Positions 16,734 through 23,379 of a DNA stretch of 64,000 nt are shown one piece after another. The DNA comes from CAWBYL01 sp963793025. GTDB taxonomy: Bacteria > Actinomycetota > Acidimicrobiia > Acidimicrobiales > Acidimicrobilacustridaceae. Under the pieces are notes generated by a model, which ran no database searches, was not told where the DNA came from, and saw nothing but the letters and a program-made list of their open reading frames with translations. The stretch is taken from positions 419,821 through 483,820 of the forward strand of contig CAWBYL010000005.1 of assembly GCA_963793025.1 (NCBI GenBank), read 5' to 3'. Within the stretch, counting starts at the first letter, position 1, and every line of letters begins with the position of its first letter. A program made the position numbers and the translations under genes.

Positions 16734-18286
16734 GCGAGACCCTTCCCCCCATCCCACCTCCGGCCGAGGGCCCCTCCGATCCCAGCGACCCGGCTGCGGG
16801 TCCCGCGCCCCGATCTCCGCTCGAAGGCCTGGCCGAGAGCCGGGGTTTCCGCCTGGCCGTGCTCCTCGGAGCGCTCGGATACGCCGCCTACGTGAGCATC
16901 TGGCTCTTCGTGTTGATCATGGCCATCGTGTTGTCGGTCTTCCTGCACGAGCTGGGCCATTACCTGGTGGCCAAGCGCAACGGGATGAAGGTCACCGAGT
17001 TCTTCATCGGCTTCGGCCCCAAGATCTGGTCGTTCCAGCGGGGGGAGACCGAGTACGGGCTGAAGATCCTGCCCGCCGGCGCTTACGTCCGGATCATCGG
17101 GATGCACAGCCTGGAAGAGGTGGCGCCCGAAGACGAGGAGCGGTCGTACCGGTCCAAGTCGTTCGGTCAGCGCATGCCCGTGGTCCTGGCCGGTCCCGCG
17201 GTGAACATCGCCCTCGGCTTCCTGCTCCTGGTGGTGGTGTTCGCCGGTTTCGGCCGTCCCGACACCGGTCAGTGGAAGGTGAACTCGATCGTGCCGGGGT
17301 CGGCGGCCGCCGACGCCGGGCTCGAGCCCGGCGACCGCGTGGTGGCCTTCCAGGGCCAGCCCGTAACGGACTTCAAGCCGTTCGCCTCCATCGTGCGGGC
17401 CCACGCCGGCACCACGGTCGACTTGACCGTCGAGCGCAACGGCGAGGACGTCGTCGTGCCCGTCACCATCGGCTGGACCCTCACGTCCGACGCCGCCAAC
17501 GAGCTGCCCGGGCTGATGGCCGGCGATCACGTGTCCTCGGTGGGGGGGACCCAGATCGCGACCTATCCCGACCTCGTCGGCGCCATGCAGAACGCCCAGG
17601 GGCCCGTCGACATCGTCTTCGACCGTGACGACGTCGCCTACGCCGCCACCATCGACGGGCCCGTCCTGCTGCCGCCCGACGGCTACAACGGCTTCCTCGG
17701 CGTGAGCCCCACCTCGGTGATCGTGCGGGCGGGCGTGGTCGAGGCCACCGGCGATGCCGCCTCGGCCTTCGGGGAGACCATCGTCGGCTCGGTCCAGGGC
17801 ATGGGCCGGCTGTTCTCGCCGTCGGGCATCGGTCGGCTGGTCGACCAGGTGGCGACCGCCTCCAGCGGCTCCACCCAGGAGAACCCCACCGTCCGGCCCG
17901 TCGATCCGTCACCCTCGGGCTCCAGCTCGAGCTCGGGGACCACCGTGTCCTCGGCCGACGCCGACCGGCCCATGTCCATCTTCGGCATCATCAACGTGGG
18001 CACGCAGCTCGGCGAGGACGCTGGCTGGGCCGCGGTCCTCGCCCTGCTGGCCACGCTGAACATCTTCCTCGGGCTGATCAACCTGGTCCCCCTGCTGCCC
18101 TTCGACGGCGGCCACATCGCCGTGGCCACCTACGAGGAGGTCCGCACCCGGATCTCCCACCGGCCCTACCGGGTCAACATGGCCAAGCTCATGCCGGTCA
18201 CCTACCTGGTGGTCCTGCTCATGGTCGGGTTGTTGGCCTCCACGATCTACCTCGACTTCGCCGACCCCGTGAACCTCAGCCCGTAG
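16730..18286 (+). CDS. rseP: Site-2 intramembrane metalloprotease RseP/Rip1
   Basis: Zinc protease that cuts substrates such as anti-sigma factors inside the membrane. The 518 residues begin with a Pro-rich segment. A helix carries HELGH (73-77), followed by the FGFGPKI-like FIGFGPKIWSF motif, then two PDZ-like regions (AGLEPGDRVVAFQGQPV; LMAGDHVSSVGG). After a Ser-rich linker come the C-terminal helices with LVPLLPFDGGH, which supplies the third zinc ligand. The anti-sigma gene at 37.1 kb is a conceivable client. GTG start overlapping the dxr stop. Confidence 0.93.
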   Translation: MSETLPPIPPPAEGPSDPSDPAAGPAPRSPLEGLAESRGFRLAVLLGALGYAAYVSIWLFVLIMAIVLSVFLHELGHYLVAKRNGMKVTEFFIGFGPKIWSFQRGETEYGLKILPAGAYVRIIGMHSLEEVAPEDEERSYRSKSFGQRMPVVLAGPAVNIALGFLLLVVVFAGFGRPDTGQWKVNSIVPGSAAADAGLEPGDRVVAFQGQPVTDFKPFASIVRAHAGTTVDLTVERNGEDVVVPVTIGWTLTSDAANELPGLMAGDHVSSVGGTQIATYPDLVGAMQNAQGPVDIVFDRDDVAYAATIDGPVLLPPDGYNGFLGVSPTSVIVRAGVVEATGDAASAFGETIVGSVQGMGRLFSPSGIGRLVDQVATASSGSTQENPTVRPVDPSPSGSSSSSGTTVSSADADRPMSIFGIINVGTQLGEDAGWAAVLALLATLNIFLGLINLVPLLPFDGGHIAVATYEEVRTRISHRPYRVNMAKLMPVTYLVVLLMVGLLASTIYLDFADPVNLSP

Positions 18287-18289
18287 GGT
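18284..18289 (+). promoter_or_regulatory. -10 box of ispG overlapping the rseP stop codon
   Basis: TAGGGT: its first three bases are the TAG stop of rseP. It ends 6 nt before the ispG GTG at 18296, so stop signal and promoter share bases. Confidence 0.6.
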
Positions 18290-18295
18290 CGGTCC

Positions 18296-19525
18296 GTGAC
18301 CGATCTCGCCCCCCAGACCCGCTACCAACGGCGCGCTACACGCCAACTCCGTGTCGGGTCGGTCGCCGTCGGTGGTGGCGCCCCGATCTCGGTGCAGTCG
18401 ATGACCACGACCAAGACGGCCGACGTCGAGGGCACGCTGGCCCAGATCTACGCCCTGGCCGGAGCCGGTTGCGACATCGTGCGCTGCACGTGCAACGAAC
18501 TGGAGGCGGCCGAGGGCCTCGCCCAGATCGTGCCCCGCTCGCCGCTGCCCATCATCGCCGACATCCACCACCAGTACCGCCGGGCCCTCGAGGCCATGGA
18601 GGCGGGGGTGCAGGGCCTGCGCCTGAACCCGGGCAACATCCGCAACCCGGACCACATCAAGGCGGTGGCCGCCGAAGCTCGCGACCGCGGTCTGCCCATC
18701 CGCATCGGCGTGAACGGGGGCTCCCTCGACAAGGAGCTGTACGAGAAGTACGGCGGTCGTATCACCGCCGAAGCGATGGTCGAGTCGGCCCAGCGTGAGC
18801 TCGGCTACTTCGAGGAGGTCGGGTTCGACGACGTCAAGATCTCGGTGAAGGCCTCCAACGTGGCCCTCATGATCGACGCCTATCGCCTGCTGGCCGACAC
18901 GGTCGACTACCCGCTCCACCTGGGCGTGACCGAGGCCGGCCCACCCCCGGCGGGGTTGGTGAAGGCCACGGCGGGGATGGCCACGCTCCTGGCCGAGGGC
19001 ATCGGCGACACCATCCGCTACTCCCTCACCGCCGACCCGGTCGAGGAGGTGCGGGCCGGGCGCTGGCTGCTCGAGAGCCTGGGCCTGCGGGAGCGTCGCG
19101 GCCTCGACCTCATCGCCTGCCCGTCGTGTGGTCGGGCCGAGGTCGACGTCATCGAGGTGGCGAACAAGGCCCAGGCCGCCCTCGACGGCATGAAGATCCC
19201 GATCCAGGTGGCGGTGATGGGGTGCGTGGTGAACGGTCCGGGGGAGGCCCGTGAAGCCGACCTCGGCATCGCCGCCGGTCAACGGCGCGGTCACCTGTTC
19301 GTGAAGGGTGAGGTGGTGAAGGTCATCCCCGAGGACGCCATGGTCGAGGCCCTCGTGGAGTGGGCGGAGATCATCGCCGAGGGGGGTGTGGAGGAGGCGC
19401 TGCGGCGCAAGGACGACTCCGCCGCCGCCGAGGCGGAGGCCGACCGCGAGGCTCTCCTCGACGAGCAGGGCACCGACGCCAACCACGCCGACGAGCGCAT
19501 CCAGCTCATCCGCAAGCTCGACTGA
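18296..19525 (+). CDS. ispG: 4-hydroxy-3-methylbut-2-en-1-yl diphosphate synthase (IspG/GcpE)
   Basis: Fe-S enzyme of the MEP pathway making HMBPP. 409 residues. The TIM-barrel N-terminus has PISVQSMTTTKTADVEGTLAQI, RCTCNELEAAEGL and LNPGNI. The C-terminal Fe-S half has IACPSCGRAEVD and GCVVNGPGEAREAD; its cysteines ligate the 4Fe-4S cluster. The last 30 residues are an acidic tail. GTG start set by the -10 box 6 nt upstream. Functionally linked to dxr two genes earlier. Confidence 0.95.
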   Translation: MTDLAPQTRYQRRATRQLRVGSVAVGGGAPISVQSMTTTKTADVEGTLAQIYALAGAGCDIVRCTCNELEAAEGLAQIVPRSPLPIIADIHHQYRRALEAMEAGVQGLRLNPGNIRNPDHIKAVAAEARDRGLPIRIGVNGGSLDKELYEKYGGRITAEAMVESAQRELGYFEEVGFDDVKISVKASNVALMIDAYRLLADTVDYPLHLGVTEAGPPPAGLVKATAGMATLLAEGIGDTIRYSLTADPVEEVRAGRWLLESLGLRERRGLDLIACPSCGRAEVDVIEVANKAQAALDGMKIPIQVAVMGCVVNGPGEAREADLGIAAGQRRGHLFVKGEVVKVIPEDAMVEALVEWAEIIAEGGVEEALRRKDDSAAAEAEADREALLDEQGTDANHADERIQLIRKLD

Positions 19526-19565
19526 GCGCCCGAAGCGGCGGGGGAGGTCGGGGAGGGGGCTCGCC

Positions 19566-19571
19566 TAGCAT
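19566..19571 (+). promoter_or_regulatory. -10 box of proS (leaderless)
   Basis: TAGCAT ends 9 nt before the proS ATG at 19581. Confidence 0.5.
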
Positions 19572-19580
19572 CGGCGCCCT

Positions 19581-20993
19581 ATGGCCAAGCAACCCGTGCT
19601 CACCCCCCAGGCCGAGGATTTCCCTCGCTGGTACCAGGACGTCGTCGCCAAGGCGGAGATGGCCGACAACGGGCCGGTGCGGGGCACGATGGTCATCCGC
19701 CCCTACGGCTACTCCATCTGGGAGCAGATGCAGGCCGAGGTCGACCGTCGCATCAAGGCGGCGGGGGCCAAGAACGCCTACTTCCCGCTGTTCATCCCCG
19801 AGAGCTACCTGAAGCGAGAGGCCGAGCACGTCGAGGGCTTCAGCCCCGAGCTGGCCGTCGTCACCCACGCCGGGGGCAAGGAGCTCGAGGAGCCGGTCGT
19901 GGTGCGCCCCACGTCGGAGACGGTCATCGGCGAGTTCATGGCCAAGTGGGTCCAGAGCTACCGGGACCTCCCCCTGCTGTTGAACCAGTGGGCCAACGTG
20001 GTGCGGTGGGAGCTGCGCCCTCGCGTCTTCCTGCGCACCAGCGAGTTCCTCTGGCAGGAGGGGCACACCGCCCACGCGAGCGAGGACGACGGCCGCCTCT
20101 ACGCCGAGCTCATCCTCCACGACGTCTACGAGGGCTTCATGCGCGACGTGCTGGCCCTCCCGGTCGTGGTCGGGCGCAAGACGCCCAAGGAGCGCTTCGC
20201 CGGGGCGACCAACACCATGACGTGCGAGGCCATGATGGGCGACGGCAAGGCCCTGCAGATGGGTACCAGCCACGAGCTCGGGCAGAACTTCGCCAAGGCC
20301 TTCGCCATCCAGTACCTCGACTCCGACGGCGTCCAGCAGCACGCCTGGACCACGTCGTGGGGCGTGTCGACCCGCATGGTCGGCGGGCTGATCATGGGCC
20401 ACGGTGACGATGCCGGGCTGCGCATCCCCCCGGAGTTGGCGCCTGTACAGGTCGTGGTCATGGCCGTACGCGACGACGCCGCGGTGATCGAGCGCTGCGA
20501 CACGCTGGCCGCCGAGCTGGGAGCGGCCGGCCTGCGGGTGGAGCTCGACATCCGCACCGAGACGTCGATGGGCCGACGGGCGACCGACTGGGAGCTCAAG
20601 GGCGTCCCCGTCCGCCTGGAGCTGGGGCCTCGCGATCTGGCCGAGGACGTGGTCACGATGGCCCGCCGGGTCGGCGCCACCAAGGAGCCGGTGGCTCTCG
20701 GCGGCATCGGGGCCACAGTGGCGACCGCCCTGCACGAGGCCCAGGCGGCACTGTTGGCCGAGGCCACCGAGCGGCGCGACAGCCGCACCGCCGACGTCAC
20801 CACCATCGCCGAGGCGGCCGAGGCCGCCACCACCGGATGGGCCCGGATCCCCTGGGCCTCGCTCGGCACCGAGGGTGAGGCCGAGCTGGCCAGGGACAGC
20901 GTCACCGTGCGCTGTCTGGTGATGCCCGACGGCTCGCTGCCGGCTTCCGATGACGCCGACGGGGCCGTGGCCATCGTCGCCCGCTCCTACTAA
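19581..20993 (+). CDS. proS: Prolyl-tRNA synthetase, archaeal/eukaryotic type
   Basis: Class II synthetase charging tRNA-Pro. At 470 residues it is the short ProS type 3, lacking the ~180-residue editing insertion of the common bacterial form. Motif 2 is visible (NQWANVVRWELRPRVFLRTSEFLWQEGHTAHAS), with RPTSETVIGEFMAKW before it and the motif 3 region TSWGVSTRMVGGLIMGHGDD after it. An HGTP anticodon domain follows. Archaeal-type ProRS in bacteria is patchy but known in several actinobacterial lineages. A large hairpin follows the stop. Confidence 0.94.
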   Translation: MAKQPVLTPQAEDFPRWYQDVVAKAEMADNGPVRGTMVIRPYGYSIWEQMQAEVDRRIKAAGAKNAYFPLFIPESYLKREAEHVEGFSPELAVVTHAGGKELEEPVVVRPTSETVIGEFMAKWVQSYRDLPLLLNQWANVVRWELRPRVFLRTSEFLWQEGHTAHASEDDGRLYAELILHDVYEGFMRDVLALPVVVGRKTPKERFAGATNTMTCEAMMGDGKALQMGTSHELGQNFAKAFAIQYLDSDGVQQHAWTTSWGVSTRMVGGLIMGHGDDAGLRIPPELAPVQVVVMAVRDDAAVIERCDTLAAELGAAGLRVELDIRTETSMGRRATDWELKGVPVRLELGPRDLAEDVVTMARRVGATKEPVALGGIGATVATALHEAQAALLAEATERRDSRTADVTTIAEAAEAATTGWARIPWASLGTEGEAELARDSVTVRCLVMPDGSLPASDDADGAVAIVARSY

Positions 20994-21010
20994 TCGCCCC
21001 CACCTCGTCG

Positions 21011-21058
21011 AAACGATGCGCATCTCGCGTGCCGGGGCACGCGAGATGCGCATCGTTT
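21011..21058 (+). repeat. 48-nt palindromic repeat after proS
   Basis: Perfect inverted repeat with 23-nt arms and a 2-nt centre. Skeleton AAACGATGCG-N5-CGCGTGC-N4-GCACGCG-N5-CGCATCGTTT, identical in length and skeleton to the three copies at 29.0-29.2 kb. It starts 18 nt after the proS stop, so it probably terminates transcription and also belongs to a dispersed repeat family. Confidence 0.9.
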
Positions 21059-21160
21059 GCCGGCGTGGGGTGGGGGAGGAACAGCGGTGGAACGCCGGAG
21101 GAACGGTGTGGTGAGGTGTCGCAGGGGTGAATGCGAGGCGGCGGATTCCGGGTCGGGGTC

Positions 21161-21166
21161 TATACT
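21161..21166 (+). promoter_or_regulatory. -10 box of the rimP-nusA-infB operon
   Basis: TATACT, the best -10 match in the window, with no clear -35. It gives a leader of about 95 nt that includes the rimP leader hairpin. Confidence 0.6.
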
Positions 21167-21196
21167 CGGCCGTCGCAATCGTTCGCAGTACTGACG

Positions 21197-21222
21197 AAGG
21201 CGTGGGCTCCTGCCCACGCCTT
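21197..21222 (+). promoter_or_regulatory. rimP leader hairpin (attenuator-like)
   Basis: Stem AAGGCGTGGGC / GCCCACGCCTT, 11 bp with loop TCCT, followed by TTTCGTTTCG. Terminator-like hairpins of this shape, with a GTGGG/CCCAC core, precede rimP-nusA operons in many bacteria and are thought to allow feedback by NusA. Here it lies about 45 nt before the rimP ATG. Confidence 0.65.
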
Positions 21223-21266
21223 TCGTTTCGAATGGCCCACCTACGAGACGCCGGAAGGAGGCGATC

Positions 21267-21866
21267 ATGAGCGTTCCCGAGCGGGTCCGTGACGTCATCG
21301 AGCCCGTGATCGCCGCCCAGGGCCTCGAGCTCTTCGATCTCGAGCAGGCCGGTCCGGTCCTGCGGGTCACCGTCGACAAGGAGGGCGGGCTCGACATGTC
21401 CGCCATCGCCGCCGCCACCCGCGCGGTGTCGCGGGCCATGGACGAGCACGATCCCATCGACGGCCAGTACACCCTCGAGGTGTCCAGCCCCGGCCTGGAG
21501 CGCCCACTGCGCACGCCCGCCCACTTCGCGTGGGCCGTGGGTCGTCAGGTCTCGGTGAAGACGGTCGCCGGCCACGAGAAGGGCCGTCGTTTCGCCGGCA
21601 CCCTCGCCTCGGCCACCGACGCCGCCGTCACCATCGCCCTCGACGAACCTGCCGGCGAGTCGATCACCTTGCCGATCGCCGACATCGACAAGGCCCGCAC
21701 CACGTTCTCCTGGGGTCCGGCTCCCAAGCCGGGCGGCCCCAAGAAGGCCAAGTCCTCGCCCCCGCCCAAGGCGAAAACTCCGGGCGGTCGCGCCTCCGAC
21801 GATTCGGCCCCGGCCGATCGTGGGACCAGCGACTCGCCCCCGACGCACAAGAAGGTCCAGCCGTGA
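21267..21866 (+). CDS. rimP: Ribosome maturation factor RimP
   Basis: Assists 30S assembly. The N-terminal domain (DVIEPVIAAQGLELFDLEQAG...LRVTVDKEGGLDMSAI) and the loop YTLEVSSPGLERPLRTPAHF are diagnostic. The last 40 residues are a Pro/Lys/Ser-rich extension, so 199 residues exceeds the usual 150-160. Strong ribosome site AAGGAGG. Its stop overlaps the nusA ATG by one base. Confidence 0.95.
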   Translation: MSVPERVRDVIEPVIAAQGLELFDLEQAGPVLRVTVDKEGGLDMSAIAAATRAVSRAMDEHDPIDGQYTLEVSSPGLERPLRTPAHFAWAVGRQVSVKTVAGHEKGRRFAGTLASATDAAVTIALDEPAGESITLPIADIDKARTTFSWGPAPKPGGPKKAKSSPPPKAKTPGGRASDDSAPADRGTSDSPPTHKKVQP

Positions 21867-23248
21867 TGAACACACCCGACCTCATCGAGGCCCTCCAGGC
21901 GCTCGCCACCGACAAGGGCATCTCGGTGGACACGCTTTTCGGCGCCCTCGCCGACGCGTTCGAGTCGGCCTACAAGCGGCTGCCCGACGCCCAGGAGTAC
22001 GCCTGGGTCATCATCGACCCCGACACCGGTGAGATCCGCGTCATGGCCCAGGCCCTCGACGACGACGGCCTGCCCATCGGCGAGGAGTTCGACGTCACCC
22101 CGCCGCCCGAGGTCTGGGGCCGGGTCGCGGCTCAGACGATGAAGCAGGTGATGAGCCAGCGCATCCGGGAAGCCGAGCGGGAGATGAAGTACGAGGAGTA
22201 CGCCGGTCGGGAGGGCGACATCGTCACCGGCATCATCCAGCAGACCGACGCCCGCTACACCCTCCTCGACCTCGGTCGCGTCGAGGCCCTCATGCCCCAG
22301 GCCGAGCAGGTGCCCTACGAGCGCCCCGAGCCCGGCGCCCGGGTGAAGGCCTACATCGTCGAGGTCCGCAAGACGGCCAAGGGCCCCCAGATCGTGGTCA
22401 GCCGCACCCACCCCGGCCTCATCAAGCGCCTCTTCGAGCTCGAGGTCCCAGAGATCGCCGACGGCGTCGTCGAGATCAAGGCCTGCGCCCGTGAACCAGG
22501 GGCGCGCACCAAGATCGCCGTGTGGTCGAACGACGGGAACGTCGATCCGGTCGGTGCCTGCGTCGGTGCCCGCGGGGCCCGCGTGCGCATGGTGGTCAAC
22601 GAGCTGCGAGGCGAGAAGATCGACATCGTGCCCTTCTCCGACGAGTCGTCGGACTTCGTGATGAAGGCCCTCTCACCGGCCAAGGTGAAGGAGGTCCGCA
22701 TCCACGAGGACACCGGCACCGCCGAGGTCATCGTTCCCGACTACCAGCTGTCGCTGGCCATCGGCAAGGAGGGCCAGAACGCCCGCCTGGCCGCCCGCCT
22801 CACCGGCTGGCGCGTCGACATCAAGAGCGAGACCCAGCTGGCCGAGGAAGAGGCGTACAACGACCAGGACTGGGCTGAAGGCGAGTGGATCGTCGACCCC
22901 GAGTCGGGCGAGCAGGTCTGGCAGCCCGCCGAGGGTGGCGAGGCCATGTCCGTCGAGGCCTACGCCCAGGCCAGCCAGGACCAGGAGGGCGACGGCGAGT
23001 CGTCCGACGCCGCCGAGCCCGCCGACGCCCGATCGCCGTCCGACGCCGAGCCGACCCCGGCGCCTGCGTCCGACACCGACGCCCCCACCGAGGAGACCGA
23101 AGGCGCCGAAGCCGACGCTGCCCCGGACGCTGCCCCAGACGTGGCCGAGATCGTCGCCGACGCCCAGGTGTCGGTGGACACGGAGGAAGCCGCCGAGCCG
23201 TCCGCTACGGTGGCCGAGGACCCGCAGGGCGGTGCCGATCCGGCCTGA
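21866..23248 (+). CDS. nusA: Transcription termination/antitermination factor NusA
   Basis: Binds RNA polymerase and controls pausing and termination. 460 residues: N-terminal RNAP-binding domain (LFGALADAFESAYKRLPDAQEYAWVIID), S1 domain (REGDIVTGIIQQTDARYTLLDLGRVEALMP), two KH domains (GACVGARGARVRMVVNELRGEKIDIV; SLAIGKEGQNARLAARLTGW). A roughly 120-residue acidic Glu/Ala/Asp tail follows. ATG overlaps the rimP stop. The usual next gene, ylxR/rnpM, is not recognisable in the 131-nt gap before infB. Confidence 0.95.
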   Translation: MNTPDLIEALQALATDKGISVDTLFGALADAFESAYKRLPDAQEYAWVIIDPDTGEIRVMAQALDDDGLPIGEEFDVTPPPEVWGRVAAQTMKQVMSQRIREAEREMKYEEYAGREGDIVTGIIQQTDARYTLLDLGRVEALMPQAEQVPYERPEPGARVKAYIVEVRKTAKGPQIVVSRTHPGLIKRLFELEVPEIADGVVEIKACAREPGARTKIAVWSNDGNVDPVGACVGARGARVRMVVNELRGEKIDIVPFSDESSDFVMKALSPAKVKEVRIHEDTGTAEVIVPDYQLSLAIGKEGQNARLAARLTGWRVDIKSETQLAEEEAYNDQDWAEGEWIVDPESGEQVWQPAEGGEAMSVEAYAQASQDQEGDGESSDAAEPADARSPSDAEPTPAPASDTDAPTEETEGAEADAAPDAAPDVAEIVADAQVSVDTEEAAEPSATVAEDPQGGADPA

Positions 23249-23379
23249 CCGGCGGCGCCGTTCGTGCGCGACACGTCGTCGCGCGAGGATGGAGAGCTGG
23301 TCCCGGCATCTCGCCGGGACCGAACACACCGGGTGCGCCGGGCGGCGTGCCCCCGTGTCGAGAAGACTGAGGTCGCAGT

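Noticed and set aside
21081..21115. Three GGAAC repeats upstream of rimP as an ECF promoter
   Set aside because: Spacing to any plausible -10 is irregular, and TATACT at 21161 explains transcription better.
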